Source: Planctomycetales bacterium (GTDB lineage: Bacteria; Planctomycetota; Planctomycetia; Isosphaerales; Isosphaeraceae). From it: a stretch of 64,000 nucleotides of DNA. Below are positions 1 to 8,413 of this stretch, one piece after another; within the stretch, counting starts at the first letter, position 1; every line of letters begins with the position of its first letter. The DNA lies in assembly GCA_027449865.1 (NCBI GenBank), contig DAIDKV010000110.1, forward strand, positions 20,920 through 84,919, in the 5' to 3' direction. The notes below the pieces were generated by a model. That model ran no database searches and had not been told where the DNA came from. It saw only the letters and a list, made by a program, of their open reading frames with translations. The translations under genes were made by a program, and so were the position numbers.

Positions 1-2
1 TC

Positions 3-1139
3 CAGCTTGAGTTTCTCAGCGGTGCCGCGGTGATCCTGGAGGGTCCCTGCGACTTCGAACTGATCTCGCCCGTGCGAGCGATCTGCCATCGAGGGAAGGT
101 TCGGGCGCACGTCCCGCCGGCAGCCAGTGGGTTCACCATCGCCACGCCGGATGTTGAGGCGATTGACCTCGGAACCGAGTTCGTCCTCGATGTTGACGAG
201 CGCGGCGAGGGGAAGGTGCAGGTGGTCGAGGGGGCCGTCCGGGTCAACGGCACGCGGCCGGGCTCTCCGCTCCGGGAGGTCAGGACGCTGGAAGCCGGGC
301 AGGGGATCGCCTACGGTCCCGGTGGCCGGCTCCGCCAGCTCGAGGGCCAGCCGACCGGCTTCGTCGACCGTTCCGGCCTGCTCCAGCTCGAAGCGGAGCA
401 CCGACGGCGACGATACGAGGCGTGGCTCGACCACAGCCGAAGGCTCCGCGACGATCCCTCGCTGGTCCTCTATTTTGCCTTCGAGGAGCCGCACGCCTGG
501 GAGCGGACCGTCCATAACCTGGCCGGCGGTGGCTCTGGCGCCAACCGCGACGGGGCTGTCGTCGGCTGCCTCTGGTGCCCGGGGCGATGGTCGGAGAAGT
601 CCGCTCTCGAGTTCAAGCGGACCGAGGACCGCGTTCGGATCAACGTCCCTGGCGAATTCGACCAGCTCTCGCTGGTGGCCTGGGTCCGCGTCGAGGGACT
701 CAACCGGTGGCTCAGCGGCCTGATGCTCACCGACGGCTGGGAACTCGGCGAGGCCCACTGGCAGATCACCTCGGGAGGTGAGCTGATCCTCGGCGTCGCT
801 CTTCCCAACTCGCGCGACGGCGACGGCCTGAGGTCGCCACCCATCCTCGGCCCCAAGGACCTCGGCCGGTGGGTTCACCTGGCCAGCACCTACGACCGCC
901 AGACCAATCGGATCGTTCACTACTGCGACGGCCGACGCGTCGCCGAGGGCCCGCTTCGCATTCCGACGGCGCTCCGAATCGGCCCCGCCAACCTCGGCAA
1001 CTGGCAGGCCGCCACCGGCACCCTCAACAAGCCATTTCGCAGCCTCAACGGCCGGATCGACGAGTTCGCCATCCTTCGGCGCACCCTCACCAACGCCGAG
1101 GTCCATCGTATGTACGAGCTGGGCAAGCCCAGCTCCTGA
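3..1139 (+). CDS. FecR-domain / LamG-like protein, 5' end outside window
   Basis: The reading frame is open to the left edge, so the true start and any membrane anchor lie outside the window; a GTG at 30 is only internal. The first ~100 visible residues match the C-terminal half of a FecR domain (LEFLSGAAVILEGP, then IDLGTEFVLDV and VQVVEGAVRV). Residues ~145-370 look like a LamG/concanavalin-type jelly roll (LVLYFAFEE, GRIDEFAILRRTL). In planctomycetes FecR-LamG proteins usually sit next to ECF sigma factors and act as membrane-anchored sensors or anti-sigma-like partners (family knowledge). The sigma factor would be upstream and is not visible. A DUF1559 gene and a lipoprotein gene follow in the same direction, probably as one unit. 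Confidence 0.85.
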   Translation, partial: QLEFLSGAAVILEGPCDFELISPVRAICHRGKVRAHVPPAASGFTIATPDVEAIDLGTEFVLDVDERGEGKVQVVEGAVRVNGTRPGSPLREVRTLEAGQGIAYGPGGRLRQLEGQPTGFVDRSGLLQLEAEHRRRRYEAWLDHSRRLRDDPSLVLYFAFEEPHAWERTVHNLAGGGSGANRDGAVVGCLWCPGRWSEKSALEFKRTEDRVRINVPGEFDQLSLVAWVRVEGLNRWLSGLMLTDGWELGEAHWQITSGGELILGVALPNSRDGDGLRSPPILGPKDLGRWVHLASTYDRQTNRIVHYCDGRRVAEGPLRIPTALRIGPANLGNWQAATGTLNKPFRSLNGRIDEFAILRRTLTNAEVHRMYELGKPSS

Positions 1140-1184
1140 ACTGCATCCTTTTCCACCCGCCCCACGTTCGCAAGGAGCCCCGAG

Positions 1185-2189
1185 ATGAGGTCCCGCCACG
1201 CCTTCACCCTGATCGAGCTGCTGGTCGTCATCGCGATCATCGCGGTCCTGATCGCGCTGTTGCTCCCGGCCGTGCAGGCGGCTCGCGAGGCCGCTCGGCG
1301 CGCTCAGTGCGTGAACAACCTCAAGCAGATCGGCCTCGGCATGCACAACTATCAAAGCTCCAACGGCTCGCTCCCGCCGGGCGAAAAGGGATGCTGCTGG
1401 GGCACCTGGTGCGTCTTCATCCTCCCTTACGTCGAGCAAGCTCCCCTGTACAATGCCTGGAATTCCTACGGAAGCAATGTCCCCAGCGGAGGGCCCGCCG
1501 ACTTCTACCTCCGCTACAGCGGACCCGCAAACACAAGCGTGACCTTCTCGGCCGTCTCCGTCTACGGCTGCCCGAGCGATCCGAATGCCAACATCCAGCG
1601 CACCGGCGGTGCCCGTTACATCAACTATGTGGTGAATTACGGGAACGTTGACCAGGCCCAGGACGTGAGATATCCTGTGCCCAGCCCGATGACCCCAACA
1701 CTCTATTCCACCTTCCGGGGAGCTCCGTTCACCGACATGGGCTCGCCGGCCATCGACGACACCGGCTTCAGCATCGCTTTCGCCAAACTCCAGGTCACGA
1801 CGTTCTCGGCCATCACCGATGGCCTGAGTAACACCATGATGACATCGGAACTACGAATCGCCAATCCTCCGAACGACCTGCGCGGCTACGGGTGGTGGGG
1901 CGGCTCGGCCTCGTTCAACGGCCTGCTGACCCCCAACAGTACCTATCCCGACAGCATGGGCTCAGGCGGTTGCAGTGCCGTCAACCCACCGTGTAACAAC
2001 GGCATCACCAATCCCAGCGGCGGTTATCTGATGACCTACCTGGCGCCCCGAAGTTTCCACCCGGGCGGCGTCTCCGTGGGAATGTGCGACGGTAGCGTTC
2101 GATTCATCAAGAACTCCATCAATCCTCTCATGTTTCAGGCACTGAGCACCACCCAGGGCGGGGAGGTCATCAGCGCCGGTTCCTACTGA
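1185..2189 (+). CDS. DUF1559 pseudopilin-like protein
   Basis: A 334-residue protein. It opens with a type IV prepilin-like leader, [19 protein letters not shown], whose G/A-FTLIE motif fits PilD cleavage and N-methylation. The long N-terminal helix continues to [17 protein letters not shown], the signature that joins this helix to the DUF1559 (SBP_bac_10) domain. The C-terminus has the usual [17 protein letters not shown] and GGEVIS block. The start is the ATG 8 bases after AAGGAG. The family is hugely expanded in planctomycetes; an exported, possibly pilus-like or cell-surface role is inferred, and biochemical function is unknown. A second copy is at 28716-29858. Confidence 0.93.
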   Translation: MRSRHAFTLIELLVVIAIIAVLIALLLPAVQAAREAARRAQCVNNLKQIGLGMHNYQSSNGSLPPGEKGCCWGTWCVFILPYVEQAPLYNAWNSYGSNVPSGGPADFYLRYSGPANTSVTFSAVSVYGCPSDPNANIQRTGGARYINYVVNYGNVDQAQDVRYPVPSPMTPTLYSTFRGAPFTDMGSPAIDDTGFSIAFAKLQVTTFSAITDGLSNTMMTSELRIANPPNDLRGYGWWGGSASFNGLLTPNSTYPDSMGSGGCSAVNPPCNNGITNPSGGYLMTYLAPRSFHPGGVSVGMCDGSVRFIKNSINPLMFQALSTTQGGEVISAGSY

Positions 2190-2230
2190 TCTCTCAGAAG
2201 TACCCTTCCAGCTCAAACGGGAACACGATC

Positions 2231-2671
2231 ATGACCACTTTCCTGACGCCAGGCCGTCGGACTCTGGCGGTACTGATGTGCGTAGCCATGGCCGGATGCA
2301 CGGCTCAGGCCGAACTCGATCCTCTCCCTAGAGTCACGGTCTCCGGCAAGGTCACCATCGACGGGCAGCCCATGCCGGCCGGTACCATCCAGTTCAACCC
2401 CACGGCCTCCACCGAGAGCGTCACCGCCGTGGGAGAGATCGTGGACGGCAAGTACACGATCGATCGAACGCAAGGTCCCGTCCCGGGACACTTTCGCATC
2501 CAGATTTCGGGGCAGCCCCATGTCACCATCGGACCGAATGAGGAGCCTGGCGGCACGTCCCGGCGCGTCAAGGAAACCATCCCCGCCCGCTACAACGTCA
2601 AGTCGGAACTGGAACGCGACGTGAAAGCGGAGGGACCCAATGAGTTCGACTTCGATCTAAAATCAAAGTAA
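2231..2671 (+). CDS. Small lipoprotein with transthyretin/carboxypeptidase-regulatory-like domain
   Basis: A 146-residue protein with a signal peptide ending in a lipobox (VAMAGC, Cys ~17), so it is probably membrane-anchored. The mature part begins VTVSGKVTIDGQPMPAGTI, typical of the planctomycete transthyretin-like/carboxypeptidase-regulatory beta-sandwich lipoproteins. These commonly sit directly after a DUF1559 gene, as here with a 41-base gap, which suggests co-transcription and a shared envelope role (inference). The Shine-Dalgarno sequence is weak. No catalytic residues are evident. Confidence 0.85.
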   Translation: MTTFLTPGRRTLAVLMCVAMAGCTAQAELDPLPRVTVSGKVTIDGQPMPAGTIQFNPTASTESVTAVGEIVDGKYTIDRTQGPVPGHFRIQISGQPHVTIGPNEEPGGTSRRVKETIPARYNVKSELERDVKAEGPNEFDFDLKSK

Positions 2672-2876
2672 GTCAAGGGCCGATCGGCTGGCATTCTTCC
2701 GAGCCGTTCTCGCGAGCCCTTGATCGGGCTCACGAGGCGGCCTGGACCGGTGACCACAAAATCAAATCTCGCCTCGACTTCCCTCACCCCGTCTGTCCTT
2801 CTCGGTTTGCCTCGTCACCGAGGGCTGGCGACACGACCAATCCGAGCGGCGACCCCGCGAAGAACGGCCGGCGATG

Positions 2877-2905
2877 TGGCCGGTATCGATCGCTATCGGT
2901 ATGAT
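2877..2905 (+). promoter_or_regulatory. Candidate thrS promoter
   Basis: The -10 is TATGAT at 2900-2905 (5 of 6 to TATAAT). The -35 at 2877-2882 (TGGCCG) is weak, with a 17-base spacer. It would give a leader of about 90 bases before the thrS ATG. Confidence 0.35.
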
Positions 2906-2917
2906 GGTCGGGCGCGC
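2895..2917 (+). repeat. Imperfect direct repeat in thrS leader, copy 1
   Basis: The element reads ATCGGTATGATGGTC followed by GGGCGCGC. A near copy, ATCGGCATGATCGTC followed by CGGACGCGC, lies 58 bases downstream at 2953-2976. Both lie between the putative promoter and the thrS start. A role in autoregulation is possible but unproven. Confidence 0.45.
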
Positions 2918-2952
2918 ATCCAGTTATCGCGAGAGATGATCCGGCGGCATCG

Positions 2953-2976
2953 ATCGGCATGATCGTCCGGACGCGC
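2953..2976 (+). repeat. Imperfect direct repeat in thrS leader, copy 2
   Basis: This second copy of the element at 2895-2917 differs at about four positions plus a 1-base length change. It ends 26 bases before the thrS start codon. Confidence 0.45.
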
Positions 2977-3002
2977 GGAATCGGCGTGGGGAGACGTGGG
3001 CA

Positions 3003-5204
3003 ATGGTTCGGGTGAAGTTGCCGGATGGGTCGGTCAAGGAGTATCACGACGGGGTCACCCCGCGCGAGGTCGCCGAGGGGATCGGCAAGCGGCTGGCCGA
3101 CGCAGCCGTCGCCGCCGCCGCCGAGGGGCGGGTCGTCGACCTCGACCGCCCCATCGAGGACGGCCACGAATCGCCCGTCGAGCTCCGGATCCTGACGTCG
3201 AAGGATCGAGAGGCGCTCGATGTCCTCCGCCATTCGACCGCCCACATCATGGCCCGCGCCATCATGCGGCTATTTCCAGGCGTCCGGCTCGCCTTCGGAC
3301 CAACCACCGCCAATGGCTTCTATTACGACGTGGTCGTCCCCGGCCGGAACCTCTCCGAGGACGACTTCCCCGCAATCGAGGCCGAGATGGCCCGGATCAC
3401 GAAGGACGCCGAGCCCTTCGAACGGTTCACCATGCCCGCGCCCGAGGCCCGCAAGTTCGTCGAGGACCTCGGCCAGTCGTTCAAGGTCGAGCACATCGAC
3501 GACGAACTGCACAAGTACGGCGTGCTCAGCTTCTACCGCCAGGGTGAGTTCGTCGACCTCTGCCGAGGGCCCCACATCCCGCATGCGGGGAAGGTCGGCG
3601 CGTTCAAGCTGGTCTCGATCGCCGGCTCCTACTGGAAGGGCCGGACCGATCGCGAGGTTCTCCAGCGCGTCTATGGCACCGCCTTCTTCGACCGGAAAGA
3701 CCTCGACGCCTACATCGCGCAGGTCGAGGAATCGAAAAAACGCGACCACCGCCGGCTCGGCCGCGAGCTGAATCTCTTCACGATCTCGCAAATGGTCGGC
3801 CCGGGTCTGATCCTCTGGATGCCAAAGGGCTCGGTCGTCCGCGGGCTCCTGGAATCGTTCATCAAGGATGAGCTGGTCAAGCGCGGGTATCAGCCGGTCT
3901 ACACGCCGCACATCGGCAAGATCGAGCTTTACCAGACGAGCGGCCACTATCCCTATTACAAGGATTCGCAGTTCCCGACGCTCAAGATGCCGGCCGACTC
4001 GTCGGCCAAGGAACTGCTCGACGGCCTCATCTCCGGCCAGATCGACGACGACGCCCAGCGCCTGCTTTTGACAAAGGCCGGCATCCCCGAGCGGCTCCCG
4101 CAGAAGGAAGGCGCCCCGGCCCGCTCGTATTTCGAGATGAACAACGCCGAGCGGATCGGATACCTGGAGCAGACCTGCGACTTCGAGGAGTACCTCCTCA
4201 AGCCGATGAACTGCCCGCACCATATCCAGATCTACGCCGCTCAGCCGAGGAGCTATCGCGAGCTTCCCCTCCGCCTCGCCGAGTTCGGCACCGTCTACCG
4301 ATACGAGCAATCGGGCGAACTCTCGGGCCTGACCCGCGTCCGCGGCTTCACCCAGGACGATGCCCACCTGTTCTGCACCCACGAACAGGTCCGAGGCGAG
4401 TTCCGCTCGACGATGGAGATGACCCAGTTCTTCCTCGATTCCTGCCTCGGGCTCTCGGATTACCGCGTCCGACTCTCGAAGAGCGATCCGGATGATCCCA
4501 AGTACCAGGGCGCCGCAGGCGAGATCTGGAGACGCGCGGAGAACGATATCCGATCGGTTCTCGAAGAGATGGGCCTTCCCTACGACGAGGCTCCCGGCGA
4601 GGCCGCGTTCTATGGCCCCAAGGCCGACTTCATCGTCCGCGACTGCATCGGACGGCAGTGGCAGCTCGGCACCGTCCAGCTCGATTATGTCCTCCCCGAG
4701 CGATTCGGGATCACCTACACCGGTCCCGACAACCAGCAGCACCGGCCGGTGATGATCCACCGGGCTCCGCTGGGAAGCATGGAGCGGTTCATGGGAATCC
4801 TCATCGAGCACTTCGCCGGAGCGTTCCCGCTCTGGCTGGCGCCCGAGCAGGTTCGCGTCCTGCCGATCTCCGACAAGGCCGCGGAATACGCGAATCAGGT
4901 TCTCGCCCGGCTCCTCGCCGAGAACTTCCGGGCGACCCTCGACACCCGTCCCGAGAAGATCGGAGCCAAGATCCGGGATGCCCAGCTTGAAAAGATTCCG
5001 GTGATGCTGGTGGTCGGCGCGAAGGAGGCCGAAACCCAGTCGGTCTCGTTCCGCGATCGACAGGGCGGCGACCTCGGCGCGATGCCGCTTGACCAGGCGA
5101 TCGCCCGGTTGAAGACCGAGGCCGAGACCCGCCGCGCCCCGCGGTCGACACCGCTCCCCTCCGCCGCGACCACTGAGGAGAAGGCCCAGGATCACACCTA
5201 TTGA
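3003..5204 (+). CDS. thrS: Threonyl-tRNA synthetase
   Basis: A 733-residue class II aminoacyl-tRNA synthetase that charges tRNA-Thr. Domain order: TGS (1-~65, VRVKLPDGSVKEY), N2 editing domain with HSTAH (77-81) and the later CRGPHIP, catalytic core from ~255 (MVGPGLILWMPKG), PMNCPHH around 401-407, motif 2 TRVRGFTQDDAHLFC, motif 3 near VMIHRAPLGSMERF, and a C-terminal anticodon-binding domain (VRVLPISDKAAEYA). The catalytic core carries about 65 extra residues (~328-394) between YYKDSQFP and EEYLLKPMNCP, absent from the E. coli enzyme. The zinc-ligand motif reads MNCPHH where E. coli has MNCPGH. A PLP-enzyme gene follows after 16 bases. Confidence 0.98.
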   Translation: MVRVKLPDGSVKEYHDGVTPREVAEGIGKRLADAAVAAAAEGRVVDLDRPIEDGHESPVELRILTSKDREALDVLRHSTAHIMARAIMRLFPGVRLAFGPTTANGFYYDVVVPGRNLSEDDFPAIEAEMARITKDAEPFERFTMPAPEARKFVEDLGQSFKVEHIDDELHKYGVLSFYRQGEFVDLCRGPHIPHAGKVGAFKLVSIAGSYWKGRTDREVLQRVYGTAFFDRKDLDAYIAQVEESKKRDHRRLGRELNLFTISQMVGPGLILWMPKGSVVRGLLESFIKDELVKRGYQPVYTPHIGKIELYQTSGHYPYYKDSQFPTLKMPADSSAKELLDGLISGQIDDDAQRLLLTKAGIPERLPQKEGAPARSYFEMNNAERIGYLEQTCDFEEYLLKPMNCPHHIQIYAAQPRSYRELPLRLAEFGTVYRYEQSGELSGLTRVRGFTQDDAHLFCTHEQVRGEFRSTMEMTQFFLDSCLGLSDYRVRLSKSDPDDPKYQGAAGEIWRRAENDIRSVLEEMGLPYDEAPGEAAFYGPKADFIVRDCIGRQWQLGTVQLDYVLPERFGITYTGPDNQQHRPVMIHRAPLGSMERFMGILIEHFAGAFPLWLAPEQVRVLPISDKAAEYANQVLARLLAENFRATLDTRPEKIGAKIRDAQLEKIPVMLVVGAKEAETQSVSFRDRQGGDLGAMPLDQAIARLKTEAETRRAPRSTPLPSAATTEEKAQDHTY

Positions 5205-5220
5205 AAGGCCGATCCCTACC

Positions 5221-6213
5221 ATGAGCCAGGCCACGACCGACCCCGCCACGATCCCGATCGGCTACGACGATATCCTCGCCGCCGCCGATCGGATCGCTCC
5301 CTGGATCCACCGGACGCCCGTCCTGACCTCGCGGACCATCGACGAACGCGCGGGGGGCCGCGTCTTCCTCAAGTGCGAAAACTTCCAGCGCGTCGGGGCG
5401 TTCAAGTTCCGTGGCGCCGTCAACGCGCTTCTCCAACTGGACGAGGCCGGCCGACGAGCCGGAGTCGTCACCCACTCCTCGGGCAACCACGCCCAGGCCC
5501 TCGCGCTGGCGGGGAAGCTTCTCGGCGTCCCCGTGACAGTCGTCATGCCCCGAACCGCGCCGGCCGTCAAGCGCCAGGCGACCGAGGGCTACGGCGCTCG
5601 AGTTGTTCCCTGCGAGCCAACCCAGGCCGCGCGCGAGGCTGCCGTCGCCGCCGAGATCGACCGCAACAAATTGACGCTCATTCATCCGTTTAACGACTGG
5701 AACGTGATCGCCGGCCAGGGCACGGCCGCCCTGGAACTTCTTGAACAGGCCGGTCCGCTCGACCTGATCGTCACACCGGTCGGCGGCGGCGGGCTCCTCT
5801 CCGGAACCGCGATCGCGACCCGCGGGAAGGCGCCAGCGACCCGGGTGGTTGGCGCCGAGCCCGACCGGGCCGACGACGCCCGACGATCGCTCGAATCGGG
5901 CCGGATCGAGCCCTCGAACGATCCCCAGACGATCGCCGACGGCCTGCGGACCTCGCTTGGTCCCCGGCCGTTCTCGGTGATCTCGACGCACGTCGATCGG
6001 ATCGTCACCGCGACCGAGGCCGAGATCCTCGACGCGATGCGGATGATCTGGGAGCGCGTCAAGATCGTGATGGAGCCCTCCTGTGCCGTGGCTGTCGCCC
6101 CGCTCTGGAACGATCAACTCGACGTCAAGGGGTTGCGCGTCGGCGTGATCCTGACGGGAGGGAACGTGGACCTCGACCCGCTCTTCCGATCGCTGGGTGA
6201 GAGGTTCGTCTAG
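5221..6213 (+). CDS. PLP-dependent threonine/serine ammonia-lyase or serine racemase
   Basis: A 330-residue fold-type II PLP enzyme. The Schiff-base lysine is in GAFKFRGA (~residue 62), the substrate loop is SSGNHAQA, the phosphate-binding glycine loop is VGGGGLLSG, and ILTGGNVD lies near the C-terminus. There is no C-terminal ACT domain, so it resembles the catabolic threonine dehydratase/serine racemase group rather than biosynthetic IlvA. Expected reaction: deamination of L-Thr (or Ser) to a 2-oxoacid and ammonia. It follows thrS by 16 bases, suggesting co-transcription and a loose threonine theme (inference). Exact substrate cannot be assigned. Confidence 0.92.
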   Translation: MSQATTDPATIPIGYDDILAAADRIAPWIHRTPVLTSRTIDERAGGRVFLKCENFQRVGAFKFRGAVNALLQLDEAGRRAGVVTHSSGNHAQALALAGKLLGVPVTVVMPRTAPAVKRQATEGYGARVVPCEPTQAAREAAVAAEIDRNKLTLIHPFNDWNVIAGQGTAALELLEQAGPLDLIVTPVGGGGLLSGTAIATRGKAPATRVVGAEPDRADDARRSLESGRIEPSNDPQTIADGLRTSLGPRPFSVISTHVDRIVTATEAEILDAMRMIWERVKIVMEPSCAVAVAPLWNDQLDVKGLRVGVILTGGNVDLDPLFRSLGERFV

Positions 6214-6307
6214 GGCGAGCCTCGCACGCCGAGGAGAAATCCGCCAGGATGCCCTGATCCGAGGGTGAGGCGTTCCTCCACTCTCTGAAACCCCGAGGCT
6301 GGGCCCC

Positions 6308-7717
6308 ATGAGACTTCTGCTGCCGAAAGCGATCCTCATCGCCGCCGCGATCTGGCTCGGCTTTTCGGGGTATGCCCGCGCCTCGTCGCCCGAATCTTCG
6401 CCGGGCTCCAACCCGATGGCCACGGGACCAGTCGCCATCGCGACGATCGCGCTCCTCGCGGTCACGGTGATGGTCGTCCGGGGCCACGACGTCCGCCTGG
6501 TCCTCCTCATCGGCTCTCTGCCGGTCTTTCTCGCGACGCATGCAATGCCATTGATGATTCAAAAGATGGTCGCCGAGATGGCGAACCCCGCGACCGTCGT
6601 ACCGATCGGAGCCGCCGTCGGATTTGCCTTCGTTCTGCGCGCGACCGGTTGTGATCGAGATCTCGTCGAGGTGCTGATGATCCCGATCCGGCACGTTCGC
6701 CCGCTCCTTGTTCCGGGTGGGATCGCGGCCGGCTACCTGATCAACACGACGATCGTCAGCCAGGCGGGGACGGCCTCCGTCCTCGGCCCGATTCTGCTTC
6801 CGCTCCTCCGCGCCGGCGGGCTGGATTCCGCGCGGGCTGGGGCCGTCCTGCTGCTCGGCTCATCGATGGGCGGCGAACTGTTCAACCCGGGCGCCGTCGA
6901 GATGCGCAAGCTCGCCGATCTCACCGGCTATCAGGGCGCCGAGCTGATCCGACGATCCGCCGGGCTAAACCTCCTGGCCTGCTCGGTGGCCCTCACCACG
7001 TTTTGCATCGTCTCGGCTCTTCGAGCGCGCCAGAAGCATGCGTTGACTCCCGACTCCCCCGAGACCCCATCTCCGCCGTTCCGCCTGAACCTCCTCAAGG
7101 CCGTCGTCCCCATTCTGCCGCTCGCGATCCTGATGGGCGACTCCCTGCTTGGGAGCTTCTCGCCCGTCCATGGGCTAACGGGGCCGACTCGAATCCTCGC
7201 GGCGATCCTGATCGGTGTCGTCGCCGCCGGCGCGGCCGATCCCGGCTCGATCCAGAGGCTCGCCCCAGCATTCTTCGAAGGGGCGGGATATGCCTATCAT
7301 CATGTGATCTCACTGATCGTCGCCGCTTCAACCTTCGCCGAGGGAATCCGGATCAGCGGCCTGATCGCCCTGGCGATCCGGGCCATCTCGGGATGGCCGG
7401 GCCTCGCGATGGTCGCCGCGATGGTGGGCCCCTGGTGCCTCGCCGTGATCGCCGGGACTGGAATCGCTCCCGCGGTCGCCGTGATGGAGTTCTTCGTTCC
7501 AGCCGCCGATCGGATGGAGCTCGATCCCGTCCGGCTCGGAACCGTCGCCTCACTCAGCGCCCACTTCGGAAGAACCATGAGTCCGGCCGCCGCGGTGGTC
7601 ATGGTGAGCTCCACTCTCGCCGGCGCCCGACCCTCCGAACTGATCCGGCACGTCGCGCCCGCGCTGCTGGCCGGAGGCGTCGTCATGATCGCGGCCGCCC
7701 TCTGTCGTATTCTGTGA
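6308..7717 (+). CDS. DcuC-like C4-dicarboxylate carrier
   Basis: A 469-residue polytopic membrane protein with roughly 11-12 hydrophobic segments, starting with a signal-anchor-like helix (LIAAAIWLGFSGYARA). Conserved stretches fit the DcuC family: VVPIGAAVGFAFVL, TIVSQAGTASVLGPILLP, LLLGSSMGGELFNPGAVE and a late SAHFGRTMSPAAAV. DcuC proteins exchange or export C4-dicarboxylates such as succinate and fumarate (family knowledge); the substrate here is unproven. It follows the PLP ammonia-lyase by 94 bases on the same strand and may join its transcript. Confidence 0.82.
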   Translation: MRLLLPKAILIAAAIWLGFSGYARASSPESSPGSNPMATGPVAIATIALLAVTVMVVRGHDVRLVLLIGSLPVFLATHAMPLMIQKMVAEMANPATVVPIGAAVGFAFVLRATGCDRDLVEVLMIPIRHVRPLLVPGGIAAGYLINTTIVSQAGTASVLGPILLPLLRAGGLDSARAGAVLLLGSSMGGELFNPGAVEMRKLADLTGYQGAELIRRSAGLNLLACSVALTTFCIVSALRARQKHALTPDSPETPSPPFRLNLLKAVVPILPLAILMGDSLLGSFSPVHGLTGPTRILAAILIGVVAAGAADPGSIQRLAPAFFEGAGYAYHHVISLIVAASTFAEGIRISGLIALAIRAISGWPGLAMVAAMVGPWCLAVIAGTGIAPAVAVMEFFVPAADRMELDPVRLGTVASLSAHFGRTMSPAAAVVMVSSTLAGARPSELIRHVAPALLAGGVVMIAAALCRIL

Positions 7718-7753
7718 ACACCGATCTACCCGATCGCTGGGAGGACCCCCATC

Positions 7754-8251
7754 GTGGCCGATAATCACGCCTTCGACGTCGTCAGCGAGATCAACCAGGT
7801 CGAGATGCACAACGCCGTCGACCAGGCCCAGCGCGAGCTCGCCGTTCGCTTCGACTTCAAGGGAACGCACGCCTCGATCGAGTTCAACAAGAAGGAGAAC
7901 ACCATCACCCTTCTCGCCGATCACAAGTCGCAGCTCGACACCGTCCTCCAGATGCTCAAGGAGAAGATGGCCAAACGCGGGGTCCCGGTGAACGCCCTGA
8001 TCCGAGGCAAGGTCGAGGACGCCACGCACGACACCGTTCGCGAGGTCGTCAAGCTTCACACCGGGATCGACATGGAAGACGCCCGAAAGATGATCAAGGA
8101 GATCAAGCAACTCAAGATCAAGGTGCAGGCCCAGATCATGGAGAACAAGCTCCGCGTCACCGCCAAGAAGATCGACGACTTGCAGACCGTGATCGCCCAC
8201 CTCAAGGCCAATGGGCCCGAATACCCTTTGCAGTTTGTCAACTTCACCTGA
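7754..8251 (+). CDS. yajQ: YajQ-family nucleotide-binding protein
   Basis: A 165-residue protein of the usual YajQ/UPF0234 length. It starts at GTG after GGGAGGA and has the hallmark opening HAFDVVSEINQVEMHNAVDQ, then RFDFKGTHASIEF. Xanthomonas YajQ binds cyclic di-GMP and acts with a transcription factor; other members bind tRNA or GTP (family knowledge), so the role here is open. An 8-bp inverted repeat 9 bases after the stop may be its terminator. Confidence 0.95.
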   Translation: MADNHAFDVVSEINQVEMHNAVDQAQRELAVRFDFKGTHASIEFNKKENTITLLADHKSQLDTVLQMLKEKMAKRGVPVNALIRGKVEDATHDTVREVVKLHTGIDMEDARKMIKEIKQLKIKVQAQIMENKLRVTAKKIDDLQTVIAHLKANGPEYPLQFVNFT

Positions 8252-8260
8252 TCGTCAGAA

Positions 8261-8284
8261 CGTCGTCATCTCGCCGTGACGACG
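8261..8284 (+). terminator. Possible terminator after yajQ
   Basis: A perfect 8-bp stem, CGTCGTCA / TGACGACG, with an 8-base loop starts 9 bases after the yajQ stop. No T-run follows, so factor-independent termination is uncertain. Confidence 0.4.
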
Positions 8285-8413
8285 GTCGCGATCGGGCGTC
8301 CTGGTTGAAGGTCGCAGGCGTTCAGCCCGATCTAATAGGAGCCTGATCCGCGGACCGTGGACGGCCGCCCGGGTGCCATCGCCCGGGATTCAACCTGGGA
8401 TGAGGAGGTTCGG

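Larger units (their letters stand above)
2672..3002 (+). other. Intergenic region upstream of thrS
   Basis: This 331-base stretch holds no convincing gene. A short GAGCCC/GGGCTC hairpin (2714-2731, loop 6) lies 43 bases after the lipoprotein stop and might end that transcript, but it has no T-run. A candidate thrS promoter and an imperfect direct repeat (2895-2917 and 2953-2976) fill the right half. Confidence 0.6.

Noticed and set aside
3270..5249. Long antisense reading frame opposite thrS
   Set aside because: High-GC third positions leave the reverse frame free of stops. The translation has no domain features, whereas thrS on the plus strand is unmistakable.
4801..6510. Antisense frame across thrS and the PLP enzyme
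   Set aside because: It spans two well-supported genes and an intergenic gap, and has an Arg/Gly-rich composition typical of shadow frames.
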